Origin: Microthyrium microscopicum
Lineage: Eukaryota > Ascomycota > Dothideomycetes > Microthyriales > Microthyriaceae
Reading direction: 5' to 3'
Assembly: GCA_010405405.1 (NCBI GenBank)
Contig: MU004238.1
Span: 321,530-385,529, forward strand
DNA: 64,000 nt
How positions within the stretch are numbered: position 1 is the stretch's first letter; each line of letters starts with the position of its first letter. Below are positions 21,488-32,869 of this stretch, piece by piece. Below the pieces are notes generated by a model. That model saw only the letters and a program-made list of their open reading frames with translations. It searched no databases and was not told the origin of the DNA. The translations under genes and the position numbers were made by a program.

Positions 21488-22778
21488 ATGTTTTGCTTTT
21501 GATTAAAGCATACACCTCTTGGACGGTCTCCTCATCTCCTAAGACATGCTGATGTTCACTTACTATTGTATGCGAACAAGGGAGCTCTGTAATTCGTACC
21601 CAGCCAGTCTAGAAACTATTTCAATCTACGGTAATATTGGAAAATTAAATAGACCAATGGTTGAATTACGACCAAACATCTGGCCCATTGGCCAGTAGCT
21701 GACCAATCAGCTACCAGATAATTCAGCCTTATCATCAATCACCCCTATTGATGTTCATCATGCTTCTACTACTCCGCTGGCAGCTAAGTACTTCGGTCTG
21801 GTCTCGAAAATCTTCTTTGCCACATGGTGTGCGGGGAAACAAGCTTCTTCATCCTTACAACATACCATGGCCGATCGGCAAGTAGCCATAAAAGCTGTCC
21901 AGTTATTTCACGATTCTTGACCCTGCAAGCAACGCCCGTCAGCAATACAACCCGGCGACACAACCACAGGTCATGCCCCTTTTTTCCTGATGATCTCATT
22001 GAATATTAGATCATCCTTCAGACTGTCTTTTCATCTGAACTTTTTCATCTGAAAAGTCTCCGCGGCGTGAGTTTTATTCACATTCTTGTTTTGTCCACTT
22101 GGAGGGAAAATTGCTTTGAAAGGCGAGCTATTGGCCTTCAAAGAACTTTACTTCCACGAACCGAATCAGTTTTCGGCTAGAACAGATACTTAGCATGAAA
22201 AAACTCCTGAAATGTATTTTATTGACCTCCATACATCAACGTCACTTGGGTGGCTAGTATTTAGTGGCCGCAGCCTGTGCCGGACATCAGGAAGACGGCC
22301 TTTAGCATGTTAGATAAACCTTGTAAGTTACGAGCGTGTGATCTGAAGAATCGACTTGCCATAAAATATGACCTAATCAATATCCAAGCAATCTAAACAT
22401 TATACAGCTTTGTAGAAAACTTTATGCGTATTCAGGGATCCTTTCACGGTAGGTTCATCTTTCGAGCTCTTGAAGATCACGAAACCTCAACCATGGTAGT
22501 CATGGTGAACTCTAACCACAGTTGACGCTTTCGCCCAGCAGCAATGAATCACCTATCTCTTTCTTCATAAATATCTGCTCTTCCTTCCCGTGAAACATTT
22601 TTCTCACATCTCAGATTTCCATTACCAAATCTCACTGTTTGCATTCCCTGCAGACTCAGCATTCCAAACTCAAAATTTGGTGTAACAGCTCCTATCGAGG
22701 AATATACACGCTCTCAGACATTATAAATCTCAACATTTGAGATTCCCTAGCACGACAACCTCTTAACAACCCGCAAAG
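21488..22778. other. Intergenic region and glucanase promoter
   Basis: About 1.3 kb, no gene seen. The last part upstream of 22779 is the leader of the exo-beta-1,3-glucanase gene. Confidence 0.55.
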
Positions 22779-24168
22779 ATGAAGTTTGCCGCTGGCCTTT
22801 TGGCGCTTGGTTTCACACAATTTGTGCTGAGCTCTCCCATAGCACCTCCCAAGCGTCAAACCTATAGTCAGCCTGCTACAACTCCATTCTCATGGGGCGA
22901 CTCGAAACTACGCGCAGTCAATATTGGAGGATGGCTAGTTCTCGAACCGTAAGAAAGGATTCATTCCATCACTGTCTTATTATTAACTTCTTGTTAGGTG
23001 GATTACTCCTTCAATCTTCGAATCTGTGGACCAATCACTTGGTATCGTGGACGAATACACACTAACCCAAAAGCTGGGCAGTTCAGGCTGCGATATTCTC
23101 AAAAAGCATTGGGATAACTGGGTCTCTCAAAATGACTTCCAAAAGATTGCATCTGCTGGTATCAACGTCGTCCGCATTCCAATCGGCTACTGGGCTTACG
23201 ATAACAGTGGCTCACCCTATTGTAAAGGCGCTGCTTCTTACATCGACTCTGCCATTAAGTGGGCGCGCAATGTGAATCCACCTCTCAAGGTCATCATCGA
23301 TCTCCATGGTGCACCAGGCAGTCAAAATGGCTTTGACAACTCCGGCCAGCGGATGGATCCCACGAAGATCACTTTCCTCCAGGGTGGAATGAGAGGCTAC
23401 ACAGCTCAAAAGACTATCAAAGTCATTCAAATGCTAGCAGTCAAGTACGCCGCACCAGCCTACAAGGATGTGGTCGAAGGCATTGAATTACTCAACGAGC
23501 CCATCGGCTGGCAATTGAATAACAATGACCTTCGAGCGTTCTTCCGCGAAGGATTCAATCGAGTTCGTAAGACTGGCAATACCACTGTAGTTATCCAGGA
23601 TTCGTTCCTTGCGCCATCGAGCTTCAACGGCTTCCTTACGCCCACTGACCACGATGCCCAGAATGTTGCCATGGACCATCACTACTACCAAGTCTTTGAC
23701 AACGGACAGATTGCCATGAACCATGACCAGCATGTCACACAAGTTTGCAATTCGATTGGTTCATACACAGGGGCTGACAAGTGGACATTTGTTGGTGAAT
23801 GGACTGGAGCTATGACGGACTGTACACAATACTTGAATGGTAAGACTCTCCACGTATACAATGAGAACCACAATCTAACCTTTTTAGGCTACGGGACAGG
23901 ATCTAGATACGATGGAACCTTTCCAGGCAGTCCCAGAGTGGGCAGCTGCGACGGTATCAATGATTTGTCCAAATGGAACCAAGAATTGAAAGATGCCACC
24001 ACTAAATACCTGGAAGCCCAGATGGATGCGTTTGAAAAGAACAGTCAGGGTTGGGCGTTCTGGAATTTCAAAACTGAGCGATCTCCGGAATGGGACTTTT
24101 TCCAGCTCCTTGATGGCGGAATCTTCCCAAATCCTGTCAACTCGAGACGGTTCGGACCAACATGCTGA
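22779..24168 (+). CDS. Secreted exo-beta-1,3-glucanase, GH5 family
   Basis: Three exons (22779-22948, 22998-23839, 23888-24168) encode 430 residues. The second intron is 48 bp with no stop, so it is hidden in an apparently continuous frame; removing it restores YLNGYGTGSRYDG. A signal peptide (MKFAAGLLALGFTQFVLS) is followed by a short pro-region ending at KR near residue 28, a likely Kex2 site. The GH5 acid/base is Glu224 in ELLNEP and the nucleophile Glu324 in FVGEWTG; the substrate-loop motifs GGWLVLEPW and RIPIGYW are present. It trims cell-wall beta-1,3-glucan and acts outside the cell. The gene looks complete. Confidence 0.95.
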
Positions 24169-24869
24169 GTCGAGAGACCTCCATGAACATCGGGCGCTTT
24201 TGGCAGAAGATTTTCAAGTGGTAGTTTGTTTGATATACCCTGTGCCTGTTTGAAGTAGTGTTCTTGTTACACTATCTAGGCCCTATATTTTCATGATCGA
24301 CTTATGTAGATCGCGAGGAATTATTTAAATGACAGCCGATAATGACAAAATAGCCAAAAGAGACCATTACCATACCACGTGCCGTTTGATGTTTTAGCGG
24401 GAGTAGTCCATATAAAAGTGAGAGTGATAGTGTCGTTGTATGACGAACTCCAATGAATCGATAGCATGGAAGGCGCAATCTCATCAGCCTCGAATGTTCC
24501 CAGACACTATGCTAAATTATCGAGTGTTTTATCAACCATAAAGGGCGTTCAGACTTAAACCACTCACCAAGCACGATGGAAATTACAGTATCTTTTGTTC
24601 AAAAGCGTCGATAGCAGTCATCAGGACTAATGGGAGTATTCCATTGAATTTGCCATACCTTTGATAGTCTTAGTTTGATGCCTTGCCAACCAAACAAGGA
24701 CACCGCTCTGAATCCAGCCAGCCAGCTATCTTGTACCTCGGCACACCTTGGTACGATTCTACGCCGGGATGGAAAGACAATCTCTGCACTGAATACTACC
24801 AAGAAGACAAACATATATACCATAAAGAGCGTACTATGTGGACCCAGCACCACATTGATATCCCGCAAA
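24169..24869. other. Intergenic region
   Basis: About 700 bp between the glucanase and the GrpB-like gene; no gene seen. The frame of the GrpB gene is open from 24675, but the upstream residues are not family-like. Confidence 0.5.
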
Positions 24870-25514
24870 ATGAATCATCAAAAACTTCTGATTGCCGAAT
24901 ACGATCCAGAATGGCCAACCTACTTCAACACAATCAAATCTCAACTCCTCACTGCTTTAGCTAACAACAGAAACGATTTCATATCAATCGAACACGTCGG
25001 CAGCACAGCTGTACCAGGCCTATGTGCAAAGCCTACCATCGACATCGACATAGTCGCCTGCTCGAAGCAACAAATCATGCCTATCGTCAACGCCATCACC
25101 ACTTCACTCCCATACGTGTACTTGGGCGAGTTTGGCATCACTGACAGACACGCGCTGAAGTTCACGCCTACCACACGAGAATCTGGTAGTATCGATGCAG
25201 TAGACCGACATCTGTACATATGCGCAGAGGGTTCAGTGCCGCTGCGCAATCACCTAGGACTTCGACAGGTCTTGCGCGAGAACGAGGAAATTAGACTTGA
25301 ATATGCATGCGTGAAGAGGGAGTTGGCAGAGACGTGTGAGGACACGATGATATACTCTGCGCGGAAGACGGGAATCATTCAGAAGATTTTGACCCTGGCG
25401 GGGACGTTGACGGATGAGGAGAGGAAGCAGATTGAGCTGGATAACAAGGTGATGGAGGAGAAGGTGCGGGAGGCTTGGAAAGTGCGAGATGTTGAGATTT
25501 CAGGATCCTCTTGA
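24870..25514 (+). CDS. GrpB / UPF0157 family protein
   Basis: Single exon, 214 residues from the ATG beginning MNHQKLLIAEYDPEWP. The conserved core HVGSTAVPGLCAKPTIDIDI is the GrpB nucleotidyltransferase-fold motif (G-S-T, then K-P-x-I-D), followed by the second block GITDRHALKF and the HLYIC strand. The family is widespread in bacteria and patchy in fungi, and its biochemical role is poorly defined. An earlier in-frame ATG at 24675 was rejected because the extra 65 residues have no family match and look like leader sequence. The C-terminus is a charged helix. Confidence 0.88.
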   Translation: MNHQKLLIAEYDPEWPTYFNTIKSQLLTALANNRNDFISIEHVGSTAVPGLCAKPTIDIDIVACSKQQIMPIVNAITTSLPYVYLGEFGITDRHALKFTPTTRESGSIDAVDRHLYICAEGSVPLRNHLGLRQVLRENEEIRLEYACVKRELAETCEDTMIYSARKTGIIQKILTLAGTLTDEERKQIELDNKVMEEKVREAWKVRDVEISGSS

Positions 25515-25845
25515 GAAGTGGTGGTGGCAGTTCGAATTGATTGGCTTGATGTTAGAATCCGTGGAGTCTGTTGACAATATACAGGGTTCAAGACACTTCT
25601 GGTCGTGTAGGTAGGGTATTTGCTTTCTTCAGCAGATTAGCACACTGAAAGCGATGAGTATCAAGAAGTGGTCGAATTGAGAATATTTTGGAGGTATCAA
25701 CATAAAACGCAGCACGGTCTAGGAGATCAGATCCGCAACCCATAAGAGTAATCCACAACAAAACAAAAAGCGCATGGAAATCCCTCCGATCAGATCTCCA
25801 GCCCAGAACAAACCAGAACGCCTCCTTCAAGATCGTTCTGTCAAT
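25515..25845. other. Short convergent intergenic region
   Basis: 331 bp between the converging GrpB-like and PLAC8 genes, presumably both 3' UTRs; nothing else seen. Confidence 0.5.
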
Positions 25846-26588
25846 TTACTGAGTAGCGTGGTACATTGCCTGTGGTTGCTGAGGATGTTGCTGGAATTGC
25901 TGTTGTTGACCATAAACCATGCCGCCATCCATCTTCAGAGGCTGAACATTGATAGCTTGAGCACCATTACCCATCAGCCGTTGTTTTTCTTGGTGTTCCG
26001 CTTCCTTGTCTTGCTGAGCAAGATCGCAAGGTGTGCAACAGCACGCGCAAAGACAATCAGTGCAACCTATATAACACAATTAGCCTCTATTACATGAGAT
26101 CGTGTAGTTTGTCATACCGTCTCCCTTGAGATTGTACTTGCGGCGAATTTCACCACGGGACATCATTTGAAGGATCCATTGACAACCAAAATGAGCAAGG
26201 CAGGCCCAAGCACAGCACTATGGAGTAGAACTGTTAGCATCGAAATCTGTTATAGTGGTGATGTTAAACTTACGTTCATGTTACAGCTGCTGTATCCATT
26301 GAGCATTCCATCCTTGTTGACACGATGTTGCTATCATAAAGTTCAGCCTGATGAATGTTACACGATTAGAAAAGGGAACATACGACGCGACCATGGACAA
26401 AGCATGGGCAGCCTATGAATTGCTATTAGATATTTCAACGCGTCAAAGTCAATCATTTATGCGTACACCAAGCCAGAGCGCCTAGATATATGGTTAATTA
26501 CAATGAGCCTAACAGTTTCAAGATAGATCTTACATGTTGAAAATGGCGAACAGCAGTCCGATCCCGAATTATGCCACTCGTTGGACAT
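25846..26588 (-). CDS. PLAC8 (Cys-rich) family protein
   Basis: Six exons on the minus strand: 26534-26588, 26467-26481, 26384-26412, 26274-26330, 26118-26217 and 25846-26066, joining in phase to 158 residues. The PLAC8 domain runs from WHNSGSDCCSPF through WCCPCFVHGRVQHRV, CCAWACLAHFGCQWI and RRKYNLKGDGCTDCLCACCC to the QQDKEAE end block. Exon 2 is only 15 nt (encoding ALAW plus split Cys codons), and the domain is broken without it. A Gln/Pro-rich tail follows. Fungal and plant PLAC8 proteins are small membrane-associated proteins linked to cell size and heavy-metal handling; the role here is unknown. No signal peptide. Confidence 0.85.
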
Positions 26589-27970
26589 TTTGAATCACGG
26601 ATTGATATAAGAGACAGGTGATGAAATAAAACTTTTTCAAAGAGTGTCTTGAAGTCCACGAATACAGAAGAAATGAAGCAAAACCCAACAACAGATCAAC
26701 GCGGGGAATACACTGACCAAATAGCAAAACGCCCAGTCAACAAAAAATCTGGGGGCCAAGCATGAGGCTCAATTATTGGACCTGCAACGCCTGGCCAGAA
26801 GCAGCTGAATGTGCATCAGAAAAGGAGTTGAAAAAGCTCCGCCTTGCATGGCTGTTGTAAGCCGGGAGGAACAGCCTTGTGGCTGCATAATGACCACCTG
26901 TTGTATGGGGCCGGCGCTACTAGTGTTCTGCCTCTAACTTTTAGTAGTAAGTGTAATTTTAGGATTGGTTGTTCAAGGAAAGTGCCGTTTTTTCAGCTTT
27001 CGCCTATAATTGAATATTGAAGACGGGTAACACCTCATTGCCGTTGCTTATAATCTGATAGTCTGACAATTGTAACCGCGTACCTTGTGGCGATATGACT
27101 TCAAGTTGTCATAATAGATACTAGTACCTAAGTAGTTGAGAGTTTGTACTCTCACTAAAGGTTTTGCGCTTACTACTACCGTGTCGTATTCGGCAGAAAG
27201 ATACTGGATATGACCGGTACTCTTAAAATCAAATAAAGTTTAGCCATGGTACGGTATGATGCACTTTAGATAGCGCGCTAGTAAACGTTATTGAAGATGA
27301 TCGTTGATCTTCATGCATAACATTGCACATCTTCATATCACAAAAGTCTATCATAAGGACCTGTAGATATTTACGATCAAGAAGCAAGGGAAATTCCCAC
27401 GCTCTTGTGTCGCAAAGTGCGTAAGATAACGTATCATACACCGAGTCACCGGTGCGACATACTGTATTATGAGCAATCACAATCAGCACAGTCGCATGCT
27501 TATCGAAATCAAATCAAGCCTTCAAGAATAGGCGATTTATTTGGTATACAGTTCTAAATTTAGAAATTTCAAAGTTTCAGCCCCAGTCCATCACAAACTC
27601 GGCTGAGCATGGACGCCACAGAATTCAGACCATGACATTTGCATCATTTCAGCTGTCTGCTCGGCGAATTTTGAAGATAGACTCCCTGAAACCCAAAGGT
27701 AAAGGGTCATGTTGTGCGACTACTTGAATGTAATCAAGTTCAAGAATCTTGAATACCATTGGAGTTGAAATAGTTCGTGCATGTTGTGTCCGGGACTCTT
27801 GGACTGCATTTTGAATTTTGAGTGTTACTTAGCATATGATGTGCTTTCTACAAGATTGAATATACATGAAAACTTGTACTGGAGAAATTTTGTGTCATCT
27901 TCGACTTTCCTCTCATTACGGGTGGATGGAGATGAAGGAGCTGCACCCATCATATCAACAACTTAGATAT
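26589..27970. other. Intergenic region, no gene seen
   Basis: About 1.4 kb. An 86-codon minus-strand frame at 27229-27489 has no family-like composition and was not accepted. Confidence 0.5.
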
Positions 27971-28784
27971 TTAGGATGCCAGCTTCTTTCGTTCTTCGTG
28001 AGACTCCTCCAGCTTTCGTTTACCAGAATTGGTGTCGTCTTCCGTGCTTGTCCACTCCATTACCTCCCACTCAACAGACTCTGATCCATCCGCGGACGCG
28101 TAGCCTCCCTTTTGTCTCTTGATGCGTCCTAGCTTGGTATCTTCAACCGCTTCTTCGAACCAGGGTGCGCCGCGATGGGCAGAGAGCTGTGGCGAGTCAA
28201 AGACGCTGTTTTTGCGAGCTGATGTGTCTTCCTCCTTAGCTTCCTCCTCCTCGGAATTATCTAGGTCTAGGATGCCTAGCGCCTCGAGTTGGTCCAGGTC
28301 ATCATCGAGGAGGGAGCCGAGTGTGAGCCAGACAAAGTCATTGGCTTCTGGGGAGCTATCATCCCATTGACTAAGTTGTGTTCCACAGTAGCCGCAGAAT
28401 TGGTTGCTGAGATTCTCTCGACTTGGTGTTGAGAATGTTCGGCGGATGGTTTGATGTGTTTCGTCAGGGTAGAATGCGACGGTGGTGCTTTCGAACCACG
28501 TAAGGGGAATTTTGAGGAAGGCAGTGAGGGGCGATGCCTGTAAGCGACCTATCGGATATGAAGTCAGCAAACATCTCTGCATGCGACATACGAGTACCGC
28601 CGAGACGAAGAAGTGAGAGGCAAATGGTACCGTATGCGCCTTTCGATGTTCAGGTGTGAGGAGCCTTACGAGCATGACTTGAGTTGTCAAAGACTACTTG
28701 TGCCAGTTGCGTGGATTGCTCAGGAACTGTGATGATGTATTGATTTCGGCCGCAGGCGCATTGCCCGTGTAGAGGAGTAGCCAT
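27971..28784 (-). CDS. GFA (glutathione-dependent formaldehyde-activating) fold protein
   Basis: Two exons (28670-28784 and 27971-28548, intron of 121 bp with GTAAGG donor) give 230 residues. The N-terminus MATPLHGQCACGRNQYII holds the first zinc CxC pair, the splice joins SSHA to RRLQASPLTAFLKIPL, and the motif QFCGYCGTQLSQW supplies the second Cys pair. This is the CENP-V/GFA zinc-binding fold, whose members bind thiol adducts. The C-terminal half is acidic and then basic (KRQKGG, KRKLEE), unusual for a plain GFA domain and possibly a nuclear targeting tail. A start at the ATG 28690-28688 would drop the zinc-binding N-terminus and was rejected. Confidence 0.8.
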
Positions 28785-29455
28785 TTTGTGGTTGTGTCGT
28801 ATCCGATGCTTCCAGTTGACGTCTTCGCGACTGTTCGTGGGGTTGAGAGATTAGATTGCCACAAATGGGCCAGAAATGGGCTTATAAGTAAGCAAGGCGA
28901 ACTTGACAGAGACTCGAGAGGTAGGATAAAGTGATTTTGAAGTGACGATGTTATGAGTGAATTTTGGAGGGGGGATCTGGCGGATGAGAACACTTTGGCA
29001 TGACAGGCATCTTGTAGGCATCGTATCGTCAATGTTCGGCAAGTTCCGCCCACCCCTTTGGGCCCCCTTCCTAATTTGGATACCTAGGTAGTCTATCCAC
29101 CTCTATCAAACTTCCCTACCTCACTCTATCTTACTACTTTCCGTCTTCATCACAGTATTTTCTGCCGCTACAATGAAATACAGTCTAACAATATGCCATG
29201 TTGAACTCTTTTTGCATGAACGGCATCTACATTGCACAACTGAGTAGAAAGTATTCTGACGCCTTAAACGAATCTAGCTCGTATGTTTACAACAACTTTT
29301 TACATCATCATTCTTATGTCTGTATCATCGTTCAACGCATCGATTAAACCTTCATAAAACCAAAGTAGTGCGGATCCAAGATCAGTAAAATTTGCCATCT
29401 ACACATTAGGTATCACAAATCATATCATACATGTCTCATTACCCTGCCCTGCCGC
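28785..29455. other. Intergenic region
   Basis: About 670 bp upstream of the GFA gene; it also holds an antisense 63-codon frame at 28851-29042 without recognised features. Confidence 0.45.
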
Positions 29456-30025
29456 CTATTCAACATTGCGTATCACAATCCACAACATATCTTCTCCACG
29501 CAACGTGTGGTCATCGTGCATTTCACCCATTGAGTTGCTTCTCACATGGCCTTGCTCTTGCTCATAATCATGCTCTGGCCCATGATATCCAGCCATGTTG
29601 GGCGCTAAAGGCATGCCTCCAGGACCTCCAGGACCATATGATCCAGGCCACCGGCCTCTACCTGATCCAAAGTGCGGTCCGCTGCCCCTATGCCATGCTC
29701 CTCGTCCTGGACCATGACCACCTCTCCAGCCATGACGGCCTAGAAGAGGTCCACCAGTGAACATAGTGCTAGTTGGCCAAGAAGGTCCTGCGGCCAAGCC
29801 AGGTGGGCCCCTAGCATGACCCAAGGGACTTGTAGGATCCGTGATAGGAGGCCCGCGAGTCTCTGTGCCCATATTCGCATCGCCATTCTCTGCCTCAAAG
29901 CTATCTTCCCGACCTCCTCGCCGACGTCCACGTCCACGTCCGCGGCCCCTACCCCTTACACGTCCTCCGTCACCATCTCGTCTTCCCAACCCAAAGCGCT
30001 GCCTTCTCCTCTCCCTCTTCCTCTC
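29456..30025 (-). other. In-frame RGG/GR-rich tail beyond a TAG stop
   Basis: Directly after the TAG at 30026-30028 the same minus-strand frame stays open to 29456. It encodes a run of Glu/Arg, then GR repeats (RGRGRGRGRG), Gly/Pro-rich sequence and the end motif MLWIVIRNVE. The composition is strongly protein-like and continues the charged character of the upstream protein. It may be a lost or alternatively expressed C-terminus; no convincing intron that would skip the stop was seen. Confidence 0.5.
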
Positions 30026-32224
30026 CTACTTCAATATCCTCCGCTCTCTTCTCCGTTCCAACCACTCCCCTCTTCTGGAATAATCTAAGCCCTGTATTTC
30101 CCTCCTCTTCTCCTCCCATTGAGCTTTATACGCATGGAACTCCTTCATCCGTTTGTTCGTAATCTTCTGCACATCCGCATGACTCTTCCGTTCCTTCTTC
30201 GCAGCTTTGAGGTCTTTATACCACGCCTTCTTCCACGCATGCAATTGGCGCTTGAATGCACGTGAATGTCGACGTACTTCGATAGATTTCATCTTTTTCT
30301 CAAAGCGCTCCTCACGTTTACGCCGCTCATTGGTAGCTTTGGCCAGACCTTGGGCGTAGTCGCGCTCGATGTGGGCTGGTTTCTTTTTGCCGTGGAGTTG
30401 CGCTTGGGAGCGCGCGGATTCTAGTTCGGCGATGCGGAGATTGTATGATTGTTGGGGGTCATCGGCCCAGCTTGAGTCGGACGAAGAGGTGCTTGATGAA
30501 GAAACGGAAATGTCGCTGGCGGCGTCGTCTATGTCGTCGAGATTGGCGTCGAGGTCGGGGAAGTCGGGATCATGCTCGGGTTCAGCAAGAGTGGAAGAGG
30601 AGCGCATGCCGCTGATGGGACATGATGATGTGTTTTTGGGTGTGCAAAACGACGACGAGTTGACGGGCTTGCGTTTGATTGCTTTACTGCTGTCGCTGGC
30701 GCTGGCATGGCTATTCATACTGACGAAGGATTCCCTGGAAGCGCCGCCATCGTTGTGTTGCCCACGAATATTGTTGACACTGGTGGAAGATCTGCCAGCA
30801 AATTTTGTGTTGATGTCGTTACCCCATTCTTGCCATGCTTGCCCATACTCTTGACCCCATTGGTTCCAGCGTTTACCATATTCTTCCCCCCATTTCTGCA
30901 TGCGGACGCCAAAATCTTCACCCCAGGTTTGCACTGACTGAGATCTATCCAGTGGATGAGGCCGGTCACTGGGTGGGATTCGTGGAGGTATGATTGGACC
31001 TAGGGATAGTGGTCCAAGACCGAGTGGATTCCAGAACTTGTTGAGTGCACCTCCCGTGGTACTCGTCGATGGGTCTGATGTTGCACGCTCAAGTTCAAAT
31101 GGAACTGCCTGAGCATTAAAGTCTGACTGTGTCCGTATCGGATTTGAGGGAACAGCTGTGCTGGCTGAAGACTGTCCGCCTTTCCTATCACTCTCGGCGA
31201 TGTCAAAGTTTGCAAGACCATTGGCAATATGATCCATCATTTCACTATCGCGGTGCATTGCAGGTATCATTTTGGTTAATGGTTCAATATAGGGATCGAG
31301 ACTTTGGGCCGCATCTCGAGCGACTTCTAGAGACTCATCACCAGCAGTTCCTTGGCCAGCTGATGCAGCATCAAGAACGGCTCGACACATGCTATCCCGA
31401 AAAGAATGGCGATCAGGTATCTTGGCGAGCTCTGCGAGTTCCGGGAGGTTGGTAATCTGCACACGTAGTCCACGTGGTCCGAAGAAGTCTGCATTGCTAA
31501 GTTGTATGAAAGCCCGAACCCATTCCTCCCTAGGAACATCTGCATTTGGTGCCGAAGCATTGAATCGGAAAGGTGTTGACGCATGGAGATGTGAAGCTGT
31601 GAATGCTGATGCAGTGCAAATTGCATTGAGTCCATCGACAAAAGAAGCAAATTGGGCAGCTGTAATGGACGTAGACTGCAAAGCTCTTGCATACAATCTA
31701 GCAAACCTGACCGAGTCGGTAGATGAAAGACTAGATGTGATTGCAGGAATAGCCACCGGTCGAGTCAGATGAGAAACATAATTGTCGGTCTGTGGTGGTG
31801 CTGGTGAGCTTGTAAAAGCTAGAGCTTGGTATAGCAGAGCGGAAGCACGCGGTTGATCTCCCAGTTCAGTTTCAGTGCCATCCCGAGTAGTGAATGCATC
31901 ATTTACGCCATATCCAGCATCTTCGAGATGTTGTGGAGGTGGAAAGCCATGTTGTGGTACAGTTGTACGAAAGACTATGGTATCGTTGGTTCCGGTCCGA
32001 GGTAGAGGGGAGGGGTCCAAATATGCAGCCTGGCTCTCATCGTAAGACGGAGGAGGCAAGTCGCTTGAGCCACTGGAATGTTGAATGGGAGATTGACCTC
32101 TTGGAGTTGTAACACTGCTCAAGGTATCGTCGTAGTCGTTGATAGAGGTGGTGGTAGTCATTGAAATGATAGAATCAGGCCGCTCAATGGAACGACCAGC
32201 AGCTTCCAATGCTTTCGGATCCAT
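30026..32224 (-). CDS. Large low-complexity protein with WG repeats and charged coiled coil
   Basis: Single exon of 732 residues starting MDPKALEAAG. The frame is open further upstream to 32368, but those residues read like a spliced leader, so the ATG at 32224 is preferred. Order of parts: Ser/Thr/Pro-rich N-terminus with a PPPSYDE motif (about 40), a helical middle domain (about 130-330), a tryptophan-glycine block near 440 with period 11 (WGEDFG, WGEEYG, WGQEYG, WGNDI), a Ser/Asp-rich acidic stretch, and a Lys/Arg/Glu coiled coil to the end. No enzyme motif, signal peptide or membrane segment. The family was not recognised beyond a general likeness to unnamed Pezizomycotina proteins. Confidence 0.7.
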   Translation of the reverse strand: MDPKALEAAGRSIERPDSIISMTTTTSINDYDDTLSSVTTPRGQSPIQHSSGSSDLPPPSYDESQAAYLDPSPLPRTGTNDTIVFRTTVPQHGFPPPQHLEDAGYGVNDAFTTRDGTETELGDQPRASALLYQALAFTSSPAPPQTDNYVSHLTRPVAIPAITSSLSSTDSVRFARLYARALQSTSITAAQFASFVDGLNAICTASAFTASHLHASTPFRFNASAPNADVPREEWVRAFIQLSNADFFGPRGLRVQITNLPELAELAKIPDRHSFRDSMCRAVLDAASAGQGTAGDESLEVARDAAQSLDPYIEPLTKMIPAMHRDSEMMDHIANGLANFDIAESDRKGGQSSASTAVPSNPIRTQSDFNAQAVPFELERATSDPSTSTTGGALNKFWNPLGLGPLSLGPIIPPRIPPSDRPHPLDRSQSVQTWGEDFGVRMQKWGEEYGKRWNQWGQEYGQAWQEWGNDINTKFAGRSSTSVNNIRGQHNDGGASRESFVSMNSHASASDSSKAIKRKPVNSSSFCTPKNTSSCPISGMRSSSTLAEPEHDPDFPDLDANLDDIDDAASDISVSSSSTSSSDSSWADDPQQSYNLRIAELESARSQAQLHGKKKPAHIERDYAQGLAKATNERRKREERFEKKMKSIEVRRHSRAFKRQLHAWKKAWYKDLKAAKKERKSHADVQKITNKRMKEFHAYKAQWEEKRREIQGLDYSRRGEWLERRRERRILK

Positions 32225-32869
32225 AGTGTCAGCGGCCGCAATGGCAGGACATAGACGCAAGATAACTAAGAATGAAAATAGAACCGAATATATTAGACGA
32301 AAGGTTACTGAGGTGGAACAGGGGAGAGAGAAGTGTCTGCCTAATGCAGCAGGGCATTGATGCAGCAATCAGCATGCAGTTGATTCGCGCTTCGTCATCT
32401 CGGCCTCCGCGATTGATATACAAGTGGAAGACTCAGCCTCAATCGCGTATTCTGATAACCAGGCTGCCGAATTCTTTCCAACCTCAGTGGTTTTTGAATT
32501 GAAATGAACAAGAAATGTTGCAGCAAAACATTCCGAAAGTATAAGGCCATAGCCCACTAGACGGGACAGTCCACAGACATGTTGATTGATCCATAACACG
32601 AACTGCCACACTTCTCAGGCAGCGATAAAATGACTTGAAGCAAACATACTAAACAGACAGTAATTAAGGTATGAACAAGGTCCTGAATGGAGATGTAGCC
32701 ATTGGTTTATGTGCGCTGCTTCAAGCAAAACATTAAAGCCTCCGACCCTGTCGCTTTCAGCTGCTTAGTCAGCACATCAACCTGCCAACTTCCTCTCTTC
32801 ATCTCTCAAACTCTTCCTCACCTCCTTGATATTCAACAGATTTCTTCTTTACTAATTCCTGCAAGTCGC
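32225..32869. other. Intergenic region
   Basis: About 645 bp; upstream region of the WG-repeat gene and 3' flank of the small Cys gene. Nothing else seen. Confidence 0.45.

Noticed and set aside
24675-24869. 65-residue N-terminal extension of the GrpB-like protein
   Set aside because: The extra residues are unlike the family, and the later ATG gives the standard N-terminus.
27229-27489. 86-codon minus-strand ORF
   Set aside because: No signal peptide, domain, splice support or neighbouring context.
28851-29042. Small minus-strand ORF upstream of the GFA gene
   Set aside because: The true GFA start is at 28784 with the zinc-binding N-terminus; this frame lies in the leader and has no family likeness.
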